From the NCBI RefSeq assembly GCF_008801475.1, contig NZ_VZPP01000020.1, positions 1 to 64,000 on the forward strand: a stretch of DNA of 64,000 bases, written 5' to 3'. The position numbers and the translations under genes are program-made. The DNA is from Pseudomonas moorei. GTDB lineage: Bacteria; Pseudomonadota; Gammaproteobacteria; Pseudomonadales; Pseudomonadaceae. The notes beneath the pieces were generated by a model, which saw nothing but the letters and a program-made list of their open reading frames with translations, was not told the origin of the DNA and searched no databases. Below, one piece after another: positions 57,506 through 64,000 of the stretch. Every line of letters begins with the position of its first letter. Within the stretch, counting starts at the first letter, position 1.

Positions 57506-58852
57506 TCACAAGTTGTACTGTTTGCGTTTGCGGTACAGGGTCGAAGCGTCGATTCCCAGGGTTTTCGCCGCTTGATCCAGCGTGCCGGCGGTGGCGAGCA
57601 CGGCGCCGATGTGGGCCTTTTCCAGTTCATCCAGACTTAGCGCAGCACCAATGCGTGGTGCATTGTTGACCGGCGTTTCGGCCATCCCCAGGTGGCTGAT
57701 CTCGACTCGCTCCTGCGGGCAAATAATGCTCGCCCGCTCTACCACGTTACGCAGCTCTCGAATGTTCCCCGGCCAGCGGTACCCCAGTAATGCCTCGCGA
57801 GCCTCGTCGCTGAAGCCCCGGGCCGGGCGCGCATATTCCTTGACGAACCGGGCGAGAAACCGGTCGGCCAGGTTCAAAATGTCTTCTCTGCGTTCGCGTA
57901 GCGGTGGCAAGTGCAGGGTAATGACGTTCAGACGATAGAGCAGGTCTTCACGGAAACGGCCATCGCGAACCATGTCTTCGAGGTTCTGGTTGGTGGCCGC
58001 GAGGATACGGACATCGGCGCGGCGGGTGACCGGATCGCCCACGCGCTCGTATTCCTTGTCCTGAATGAATCGCAGCAACTTGGGTTGTAAAATCAAGGGA
58101 AAATCGCCGATTTCATCAAGAAACAGCGTACCCCCGTCGGCCTGATTGACACGCCCCAAGGTGCTTTCGCTGGCCCCGGTGAACGCGCCGCGGCTGTGAC
58201 CGAACAGCTCGCTTTCCATGAGTTCGGCGGTCAGCGACGGGCAGTTGATGGTGATGCAGGATTTTTTCGCCCGTTTGCTCCAGCCGTGAATAGCCTGGGA
58301 CAGCTCGCCCTTACCGGTGCCGGATTCGCCGAGAATCAAGATATTGGCGTCGGTCACCGCAACCTGGCGGGCGGTTTCCAACACCACCTTCATCGCCGGG
58401 CTGTGGGAATCCAGACCGTCCCTGGGTTTGCGCACCTCGCCTTCCAGGGCTTCCAGGCGCGCCGACAATTGCCGTACTTCCAGCTGTTTGGCGGTTGCCA
58501 GACGTAATTGATCCGGACTGCAAGGTTTGACCAGATAGTCGGCAGCGCCCGCCTGAATGGCATCCACGGCCGTGTCCACGGCCGAGTGAGCGGTGACGAT
58601 CACCACGCGCATCCAGGGCGCCTGAATCCGCATCTGCGCCAACACATCCAGACCGTTGTCTTCTCCCAGCCGCAAATCGAGGAAACACAGGTCGAAGACC
58701 TGGCGTTGCAACAACGCGTCCGCCTGCGCAGCACTGTTGGCGGTCGCCACGCTGTAGCCCTCGTCTTCCAGGCAATAGCGAAAGGTACGCAGGATGGCAG
58801 ACTCATCATCCACCAGAAGAATACGGCCTTGGTGCTCAGTGGCGGATTCCAT
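57506..58852 (-). CDS. algB: NtrC-family response regulator AlgB
   Basis: This 448-residue regulator has a receiver domain with phospho-acceptor Asp59 (CFLDLRLG), an AAA+ domain with Walker A GESGTGKGE and GAFTGA, and a C-terminal Fis-type helix-turn-helix (LDQAAKTLGIDASTLYRKRKQ). It activates alginate genes and, with the bacteriophytochrome BphP in P. aeruginosa, controls quorum-linked behaviour. ATG 58852 follows AAGGAGCGTAGGAAA. It forms an operon with kinB. Confidence 0.95.
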   Translation of the reverse strand: MESATEHQGRILLVDDESAILRTFRYCLEDEGYSVATANSAAQADALLQRQVFDLCFLDLRLGEDNGLDVLAQMRIQAPWMRVVIVTAHSAVDTAVDAIQAGAADYLVKPCSPDQLRLATAKQLEVRQLSARLEALEGEVRKPRDGLDSHSPAMKVVLETARQVAVTDANILILGESGTGKGELSQAIHGWSKRAKKSCITINCPSLTAELMESELFGHSRGAFTGASESTLGRVNQADGGTLFLDEIGDFPLILQPKLLRFIQDKEYERVGDPVTRRADVRILAATNQNLEDMVRDGRFREDLLYRLNVITLHLPPLRERREDILNLADRFLARFVKEYARPARGFSDEAREALLGYRWPGNIRELRNVVERASIICPQERVEISHLGMAETPVNNAPRIGAALSLDELEKAHIGAVLATAGTLDQAAKTLGIDASTLYRKRKQYNL

Positions 58853-59236
58853 TTTCCTACGCTCCTTAATGAATGATCTTGGTTAGTCCCGGAAAAATCG
58901 GGCAAGTTGCATGGTTTATTCTGATGCATTCCTTTCATGGCAGGGTAGCTCTCTCCTGACACGATGCCTTGTGTCCATTTCTGACACCTGCGCCCTTCTC
59001 TCAATTCAAAAATATTGCGACATCTGTCGAAACGATCGTGCATTACGCACGACAGCGCAAAGGGCCATCGTGCAGGATGCGTCCACAGCCCTGCGCGCAC
59101 ATTTGTTAACTTATTGATTTATATCGATTTTTTTATATAAAAAAGCTGGCATGCAGACTGCAACTACCTGAGTAATGACAGGGCAATAACAAACGCCCTC
59201 AACGAAACGACCCCCCAGCGTGGGAGGAGCCTCAGG
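58853..59236. promoter_or_regulatory. Divergent region between algB and a small membrane-protein gene
   Basis: No gene is seen. The region holds the algB promoter (minus) and, on the plus strand, an AT-rich tract at 59110-59145, a sigma-54-like element at 59147-59161 and a CGTGC-N5-GCACG inverted repeat at 59039-59053. Confidence 0.5.
59147..59161 (+). promoter_or_regulatory. Candidate sigma-54 promoter
   Basis: TGGCATGCAGACTGC keeps GG at -24 and GC at -12 with correct spacing, against consensus TGGCACG-N4-TTGC (two mismatches). It would start transcription near 59173, about 65 bases before the ATG at 59237. Confidence 0.4.
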
Positions 59237-59524
59237 ATGAATCGCCAACGTGCCGCCCAAAAGCGTTTCTCGCCACTGCATCTTCAGCAAGGTCTGTTCG
59301 CTGTGCTTGCACTGCTGATCACCTTGATCGCCGGCCAGCAATTCCTTCGTTGGGAGCAGAACCAGCAGCAAGCGCCGTCGCGCATTTACTTCGAGCATCC
59401 GACCCAGACCCACTTCACTGCCGCGAGCAGTGCCATGGCCGATAGCGCACAGATGCGCATGATGGATGTCGACCAGGCCCGTCCCGACGATGAGATGCCT
59501 CGTCAGGAACGCTGGGTGTTTTAA
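59237..59524 (+). CDS. Small membrane-anchored hypothetical protein (PA5482-like)
   Basis: This 95-residue protein has a basic N-terminus, one transmembrane helix (about 18-35, QGLFAVLALLITLIAGQQF) and a hydrophilic tail ending ARPDDEMPRQERWVF. No family is recognised beyond a position match to PA5482 of P. aeruginosa (from memory). ATG 59237 follows GGGAGGAGCCTCAGG. It lies divergent from algB. Confidence 0.6.
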   Translation: MNRQRAAQKRFSPLHLQQGLFAVLALLITLIAGQQFLRWEQNQQQAPSRIYFEHPTQTHFTAASSAMADSAQMRMMDVDQARPDDEMPRQERWVF

Positions 59525-59596
59525 CACCACAATTTTGGTGCGCCAGGCGCGCCGAAACGAGCAACACCTCTAAATAGAACCGTAAGGAGAATCACC

Positions 59597-59761
59597 ATGT
59601 TGAGCTGGGCAATCACATTCCTGATCATTGCCATTGTCGCTGCCGTACTGGGCTTCGGTGGTATCGCGGGCACCGCCACGGGTATCGCCAAGATTCTCTT
59701 TGTCGTGTTCCTGGTGATGTTCATTGCTTCCTTCTTCTTTGGCCGTCGCGGTCGAGGCTGA
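59597..59761 (+). CDS. DUF1328 (YtjA) small membrane protein
   Basis: This 54-residue membrane protein reads MLSWAITFLIIAIVAAVLGF, then GGIAGTATGIAKILFVVFLV, then MFIASFFFGRRGRG. It has two transmembrane helices and the glycine-rich GFGGIAGTATGIAKI loop of the DUF1328/YtjA family, found widely in proteobacteria. ATG 59597 follows TAAGGAGAATCACC. Expression often rises under stress in other species; the role is unknown. Confidence 0.88.
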   Translation: MLSWAITFLIIAIVAAVLGFGGIAGTATGIAKILFVVFLVMFIASFFFGRRGRG

Positions 59762-59763
59762 AC

Positions 59764-59928
59764 ATGAGCGCCGGGTTAAGGACACTGGCGGCCGCCCCGC
59801 TGTTGGGCGGCCTTACCAGCGTAATGGCTGCCAAAGACGCACACCGCTTTCACGGGAAACCGGATCAGGGTATGCAGGATTTGGTGATGGAACACTTGAA
59901 AAAAGATCCGCACCTATACCGAATTTGA
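59764..59928 (+). CDS. Possible small exported protein
   Basis: This 54-codon frame starts two bases after the DUF1328 stop and has GAGG at good spacing. The N-terminus (LRTLAAAPLLGGLTSVMAAKD) resembles a signal peptide, followed by HGKPDQGMQDLVMEHLKKDPHLYRI. No family is recognised. The tight spacing supports translation, but the frame is short. Confidence 0.45.
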   Translation: MSAGLRTLAAAPLLGGLTSVMAAKDAHRFHGKPDQGMQDLVMEHLKKDPHLYRI

Positions 59929-60637
59929 AACATGAGAGGGGCTAAATGCCTCTTCCACTGCGCCCACCTGAGGAAGGTCGGTGCATGACCAAGGGGCCGG
60001 GACGTTCTGCCTGTTTCAGGGGCGGAGTGACCTACGGGTACAGGGAGTGCCTGCGCGAGGGCCGGGTCAGGTAAAAGCTGCGACGCAAGTTCGCCAGTCA
60101 AGCATGGCTCGACGGACTTGCGGAGAGCTTGTACGCGCAAAGCGTCGAGCTAGAGCGATTGAGTGATGCACATCCCCTCCCCCGAAAATCCTGTCTTTGA
60201 TTTGCGCAATCTACTTTCCCCGCTGTTTAGCGAGCGACCGTATATCGCGAAAAACGGCTTTTATCTGGCCGTAAGTTTTCTTCCTGCCCTGTCGTATTTT
60301 CCCGAATTTTGTCGTCTATTCTGTTGATCAAGAAACGAACAATCTGCGCTGTGATGGCCGGTTCACGGCACTTATGCCTGCCGAAATGTCGTAATCGAAC
60401 CGATTGGGACGCGAGTTTCAGTAAAAAAACCTCATGCCGATTCGGCATAGGGTAGGCGTTTACGGCATTAGACGCCGCTTCCTTGCATCTGAATAGTTGC
60501 GCCTTTTTTCGCCTGCCAGAGAGCCACTAACAAGCGCTCCGGGGCTCCTTATACGGGGGTAGATGCACAAGACTTTTTCGCCACAAGCGTTCCAGTTCAT
60601 GCATCTGCTCGAGTCAAACTGAAGTAAGGGTAAAGAT
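59929..60637. other. Long intergenic region upstream of gltP
   Basis: This 709-base stretch has no confident gene. From ATG 59946 a frame runs to 60200 with a single TAA (60072-60074); its second part ends in LESLYAQS-like sequence and could be a decayed gene. Nearer to gltP, ATGCCGA-T-TCGGCAT (60434-60448) is a perfect inverted repeat that may be an operator. The rest is AT-rich promoter-like DNA. Confidence 0.4.
60434..60448. promoter_or_regulatory. Inverted repeat upstream of gltP, possible operator
   Basis: ATGCCGA and TCGGCAT are exact complements around one T. The site is about 190 bases before the gltP start. The binding protein is unknown. Confidence 0.35.
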
Positions 60638-61969
60638 ATGAAGAAGGCAAAGCTTAGCCTCGCCTGGCAGATCCTCATCGGTCTGGTATTGGGGATAGCA
60701 ATCGGTGCACTGCTCAACCATTTCAGTGCCGAAAAAGCCTGGTGGGTCAGCAACGTCCTGCAACCGGCAGGCGATATCTTTATCCGTCTGATCAAGATGA
60801 TCGTGATCCCGATCGTGATCTCCTCGCTGATCGTCGGCATCGCAGGCGTCGGCGACGCGAAGAAACTCGGGCGCATCGGCCTGAAGACCATCGTCTACTT
60901 CGAAATCGTCACCACCATCGCCATTGTGGTCGGCCTGCTGTTGGCCAACCTGTTCCATCCAGGCTCGGGCATCGACATGAGCACCCTGGGTACTGTGGAT
61001 ATTTCCAAGTACCAGGCGACCGCGGCCGAGGTTCAGCATGAACACGCGTTCATCGAAACCATCCTCAACCTGATCCCGTCGAACATCTTCGCGGCAATGG
61101 CCCGCGGTGAAATGCTGCCGATCATCTTCTTCTCCGTGCTGTTCGGTCTCGGTCTGTCGAGCCTGCAAGCGGACCTGCGCGAACCGCTGGTGAAGATGTT
61201 CCAGGGCGTGTCGGAAAGCATGTTCAAGGTCACTCACATGATCATGAACTACGCCCCGATCGGCGTGTTCGCACTGATCGCAGTGACTGTGGCCAACTTC
61301 GGCTTCGCTTCGCTGCTGCCACTGGCGAAACTTGTGATCCTGGTTTACGTCGCCATCGCCTTTTTCGCCTTCGTGGTGCTGGGCCTGATCGCTCGCCTGT
61401 TCGGCTTCTCGGTGATCAAGCTGATGCGCATCTTCAAGGACGAGCTGGTACTGGCCTACTCCACCGCCTCCTCCGAAACCGTGCTGCCGCGCGTTATCGA
61501 GAAGATGGAAGCCTACGGCGCACCGAAGGCCATTTGCAGCTTCGTGGTGCCGACCGGTTACTCGTTCAACCTCGACGGTTCGACCCTGTATCAGAGCATC
61601 GCGGCGATCTTCATTGCCCAGCTGTACGGCATCGACCTGTCGATCAGCCAGCAACTGCTGCTGGTCCTGACCTTGATGGTGACCTCCAAAGGCATCGCCG
61701 GCGTGCCGGGCGTGTCTTTCGTGGTGCTGCTGGCGACCCTGGGCAGTGTCGGTATCCCACTGGAAGGCCTGGCGTTCATCGCCGGTGTCGACCGCGTCAT
61801 GGACATGGCCCGTACCGCACTGAACGTGATCGGCAATGCCCTGGCCGTGCTGGTCATCGCTCGCTGGGAAGGCATGTACGACGACGCCAAGGGCCAGCGC
61901 TACTGGAACTCCCTGCCGCACTGGCGCAGCAAAGAGAAGCTGCCGGCTGGCGAGATTTCCCGCAACTAA
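60638..61969 (+). CDS. gltP: Glutamate/aspartate:proton symporter
   Basis: This 443-residue protein belongs to the DAACS family (SLC1-like). Typical parts are the N-terminal FIRLIKMIVIPIVISSLIVGIAGVG, the serine-rich YSTASSETVLPRVIEKME, and the VVPTGYSFNLDGSTLYQSIAAIFIAQ motif that binds substrate. It takes up dicarboxylic amino acids across the inner membrane. ATG 60638 follows AGTAAGGGTAAAGAT. A REPIN and terminator follow. Confidence 0.93.
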   Translation: MKKAKLSLAWQILIGLVLGIAIGALLNHFSAEKAWWVSNVLQPAGDIFIRLIKMIVIPIVISSLIVGIAGVGDAKKLGRIGLKTIVYFEIVTTIAIVVGLLLANLFHPGSGIDMSTLGTVDISKYQATAAEVQHEHAFIETILNLIPSNIFAAMARGEMLPIIFFSVLFGLGLSSLQADLREPLVKMFQGVSESMFKVTHMIMNYAPIGVFALIAVTVANFGFASLLPLAKLVILVYVAIAFFAFVVLGLIARLFGFSVIKLMRIFKDELVLAYSTASSETVLPRVIEKMEAYGAPKAICSFVVPTGYSFNLDGSTLYQSIAAIFIAQLYGIDLSISQQLLLVLTLMVTSKGIAGVPGVSFVVLLATLGSVGIPLEGLAFIAGVDRVMDMARTALNVIGNALAVLVIARWEGMYDDAKGQRYWNSLPHWRSKEKLPAGEISRN

Positions 61970-61975
61970 CGCATG

Positions 61976-62097
61976 CCCCCTGTAAGAGCAGTCGGTCGAC
62001 GCTCGATTGCTCGCGATGGCAACAGGAGCACCGCGCTCATCCGGAATGCCCGCGTCATCGTTGACGTTCATCGCGAGCAGGCTCGCTCCTACAGGGG
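61976..62097. repeat. REP doublet (REPIN), long form
   Basis: CCCCCTGTAAGAGC and GCTCGCGATGGC-type left end face ATCGCGAGCAGGCTCGCTCC with TACAGG on the right. The spacer shares ATGCCCGCGTCATCGTTGACG with the elements at 24414 and 63435. The left arm is partly decayed. Confidence 0.82.
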
Positions 62098-62116
62098 TCC
62101 AGGCAAGCCGTATTAA

Positions 62117-62144
62117 ACAAACCCCGGAGAAATCCGGGGTTTGT
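62117..62144 (+). terminator. Terminator downstream of gltP
   Basis: ACAAACCCCGGA and TCCGGGGTTTGT form a 12-base perfect stem with a GAAA loop. The T-run is interrupted (CGTTTC). Confidence 0.75.
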
Positions 62145-62195
62145 CGTTTCTGGCCACCCCGCTATCATTCGCGCATCTTTTGGGGGATTTGACCG

Positions 62196-63425
62196 ATGCT
62201 AAATGGCCTATGGCTTGGCTTCTTCATCGTGGCAGCCGTGTCGGCACTGGCGCAGTGGCTGATAGGCGGCAACGCCGGGATTTTCGCGGCGATGGTGGAA
62301 AGCATATTCGCCATGGCCAAGTTATCGGTCGAGGTCATGGTGCTGCTGTTCGGCACCCTGACCCTCTGGCTGGGCTTTCTGCGGATCGCCGAGAAAGCCG
62401 GGATCGTCGAATGGCTGGCCAGGGCCCTTGGCCCGCTGTTTCTGCGCTTGATGCCGGAAGTCCCGCCCGGCCACCCCGCCATCGGCCTTATCACCCTCAA
62501 CTTCGCCGCCAACGGCCTGGGCCTGGACAACGCCGCCACACCCATCGGCCTCAAGGCCATGAAAGCCCTGCAGGAGCTCAACCCCAGCGCAACGGTCGCC
62601 AGCAATGCACAGATCCTGTTCCTGGTGCTCAACGCTTCTTCTCTGACCCTGCTGCCGGTGACGATCTTCATGTACCGCGCCCAGCAAGGCGCGCCCGACC
62701 CGACCCTGGTGTTTCTGCCGATTCTGTTGGCCACCAGTTGCTCGACCATCGTCGGCTTTCTATCCGTGGCGTTCATGCAACGTCTGCGTGTCTGGGACCC
62801 GGTGGTGCTGGCCTATCTGATTCCCGGCGCCCTCGCCCTCGGTGGCTTCATGGCGCTGCTGGCTACGCTTTCGGCCACTGCGCTGGCCGGTCTGTCGTCG
62901 ATCCTCGGCAACCTGACGCTATTCGGGCTGATCATGTTGTTTCTGGTGATTGGCGCACTGCGTAAAGTGAAGGTTTACGAGGCCTTCGTCGAAGGTGCCA
63001 AAGAAGGTTTCGACGTGGCGAAAAACCTGCTGCCGTATCTGGTGGCAATGCTGTGCGCGGTGGGTGTTTTGCGCGCATCCGGGGCCCTGGATTTCGGCCT
63101 CGACGGGATTCGTCATCTGGTGCAATGGGTGGGCTTCGATACGCGTTTTGTCGATGCGCTGCCAACCGCGATGGTCAAGCCGTTCTCTGGCAGCGCCGCC
63201 CGGGCGATGCTGATCGAAACCATGAAAACCTCCGGCGTGGATAGCTTCCCGGCGTTGGTCGCGGCGACGGTTCAGGGCAGTACTGAAACGACGTTCTATG
63301 TGCTGGCGGTGTACTTCGGCTCGGTCGGCATCCAGCGCGCACGGCATGCGGTGGGGTGTGCATTGCTGGCGGAGCTGGCAGGGGTCTTGGGCGCCATTGG
63401 CGTTTGCTACTGGTTCTTCGGCTAA
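62196..63425 (+). CDS. SpmA/SpmB-type nucleoside recognition (Gate) membrane protein
   Basis: This 409-residue membrane protein joins two Gate (nucleoside recognition) domains, equivalent to Bacillus SpmA and SpmB. The first half has GLITLNFAANGLGLDNAATPIGLKAM, the second LPTAMVKPFSGSAARAMLIE and ATVQGSTETTFYVLAVYFGSVGI, both family marks. Pseudomonas does not sporulate, so a transport or nucleoside role is likely but unproven. ATG 62196 follows GGGGGATTTGACCG. Confidence 0.87.
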   Translation: MLNGLWLGFFIVAAVSALAQWLIGGNAGIFAAMVESIFAMAKLSVEVMVLLFGTLTLWLGFLRIAEKAGIVEWLARALGPLFLRLMPEVPPGHPAIGLITLNFAANGLGLDNAATPIGLKAMKALQELNPSATVASNAQILFLVLNASSLTLLPVTIFMYRAQQGAPDPTLVFLPILLATSCSTIVGFLSVAFMQRLRVWDPVVLAYLIPGALALGGFMALLATLSATALAGLSSILGNLTLFGLIMLFLVIGALRKVKVYEAFVEGAKEGFDVAKNLLPYLVAMLCAVGVLRASGALDFGLDGIRHLVQWVGFDTRFVDALPTAMVKPFSGSAARAMLIETMKTSGVDSFPALVAATVQGSTETTFYVLAVYFGSVGIQRARHAVGCALLAELAGVLGAIGVCYWFFG

Positions 63426-63434
63426 CTGAGCCCC

Positions 63435-63537
63435 CTGTAGGAGCGAGCCTGCCCGCGATCAACCCGAGAGCACCGAGGGGTGTCTGGTGCCCAGCGTCAT
63501 CGTTCACGATCATCGCGAGCAGGCTCGCTCCTACAAA
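63435..63537. repeat. REP doublet (REPIN), long form
   Basis: CTGTAGGAGCGAGCCTGCCC with GCGATC faces GATCATCGCGAGCAGGCTCG with CTCCTACA. The spacer has GGTGCCCAGCGTCATCGTTC, like the elements at 24414 and 61976. Confidence 0.88.
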
Positions 63538-63552
63538 GGGTCTGTGTAGACT

Positions 63553-64000
63553 TCAAAGTCGCGCTGGCGGCGCGAGTTTCTGCCCTTGCTCAACCGCCCA
63601 AACCACCACCTGCGCCGTCAGTTGATCGGTGGCCTGACCGAACCCGGTCACTACCGCCGGCACCTTCACATCGCTCAGCGGCTGGCGCACTTCGAAGCGT
63701 TTACTGGCGAGGATCCGTTGGTCAGCGCCACGTACCAGCAAGGCATCCAGGCGCACCACCACGCTGGCGCTCGTGCCCTGATACTCGGTCTGAAACGCCT
63801 GCAGGCTGCCGCCCAGCTCCAGGTCTGCCTGGAAATTGCTGTCGTCGGTGCTCAGCAGCGTCACGCGGCCATCACGCTGGAATCCATCGAGCAGGCAATT
63901 GCGCAACAGCACCGGCGCCGGATCGCTCCAGCGCGAGGCCTTGTAGCTGATGATCACATCGCCTTGAGGGATCACAGCAATGTTCGGGCTGTTCAACGCT
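63553..64000 (-). CDS. ABC-type transport auxiliary lipoprotein (PqiC-like), 3' part
   Basis: The visible 149 or so residues are the C-terminal part of an ABC-transport auxiliary component (PqiC/YmbA-like, COG3218). Marks are SPNIAVIPQGDVIISYKASRWSDPAPVLLRNCLLDGFQ and the late VVVRLDALLVRGADQRILASKRFEVRQPL. The reading stays open to the edge at 64000, so the start and lipoprotein signal lie outside. Such proteins accompany MCE-type lipid transporters. It is preceded on the plus side by a REPIN. Confidence 0.75.
   Translation of the reverse strand, partial: ALNSPNIAVIPQGDVIISYKASRWSDPAPVLLRNCLLDGFQRDGRVTLLSTDDSNFQADLELGGSLQAFQTEYQGTSASVVVRLDALLVRGADQRILASKRFEVRQPLSDVKVPAVVTGFGQATDQLTAQVVVWAVEQGQKLAPPARL

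Noticed and set aside
56278..57669. Plus-strand reading of 463 codons opposite kinB
   Set aside because: Antisense shadow of kinB with no domain; kinB motifs are intact.
59865..60140. Minus-strand 91-codon reading near the DUF1328 gene
   Set aside because: No ribosome site, no domain, and it overlaps the better-supported small plus-strand frame.
60614..62071. Minus-strand reading of 485 codons opposite gltP
   Set aside because: Shadow of gltP; low-complexity Asp/His/Gln composition and no family match.
24414..63537. Repeated palindromes as a CRISPR array
   Set aside because: Copies are scattered kilobases apart in intergenic gaps, palindromic and of REP type, without regular spacers or cas genes.

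Overview
The window is chromosomal DNA from a Pseudomonas, most likely of the fluorescens group. The evidence is a GC-rich genome, trpBA divergent from a LysR-type trpI, the kinB-algB alginate regulators, a polA-ErsA-engB arrangement, and many REP palindromes of the GTAGGAGCGAGC / TCGCGAGCA type. From memory, the gene order matches two P. aeruginosa blocks (about PA0035-PA0114 and about PA5477-PA5505) placed side by side, an arrangement I also recall from P. putida. I see no rRNA, tRNA, insertion sequence, prophage or CRISPR array.

Layout. 1-6.7 kb: the 3' end of pntB, a CoA-transferase, a DUF1127 gene, then three tandem DUF2388 secreted proteins and a DUF4105 protein with an HExxH motif. 6.7-9.9 kb: trpA and trpB with trpI. 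9.9-18.8 kb: stress-related and uncharacterised small genes (DUF883, dodecin, two DUF1161 paralogs, a flavin oxidoreductase, OsmC, two paralogous lipoproteins, a lipoprotein peptidase), a HAD phosphatase, a gamma-carbonic anhydrase-like protein, prlC and a YheV-like zinc ribbon. 18.9-25.2 kb: an exported TpbA-like phosphatase, a lower-GC pair of unfamiliar genes (19.6-20.55 kb), a radical-SAM gene behind a LexA box, a beta-carbonic anhydrase with a SulP transporter, and a conserved gene of unknown role. 25.5-34.1 kb: a full aa3-type cytochrome c oxidase locus with assembly factors (coxBA, ctaG, coxC, SURF1, ctaA, ctaB, sco1). 34.2-36.8 kb: metNIQ. 37-39.1 kb: katE. 39.2-43 kb: a lipoprotein and znuB-znuC-zur / znuA. 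43-50.2 kb: thrB, polA, ErsA, engB, two c-type cytochromes and dsbA. 50.2-58.9 kb: an endonuclease-like protein, a diguanylate cyclase, AmpDh2, a CSS-EAL phosphodiesterase, kinB and algB. 59.2-64 kb: small membrane proteins, gltP, an SpmA/SpmB fusion and the 3' part of an ABC-auxiliary lipoprotein gene.

Themes. The window is rich in envelope and respiration functions: heme A synthesis, CuA/CuB loading and oxidase subunits, cytochromes c4 and c5, periplasmic disulfide formation, zinc uptake, peptidoglycan recycling, and c-di-GMP and alginate control. The least-explained elements are the two-gene island at 19.6-20.55 kb, which carries Asp-box-like and dockerin-like motifs, the DUF2388/DUF4105 cluster, and a shared CTGTAC-type motif in front of both DUF1127 and that cluster. 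Regulatory sites proposed here (LexA, AlgU, Zur, sigma-S, sigma-54) were found by eye and not scored.
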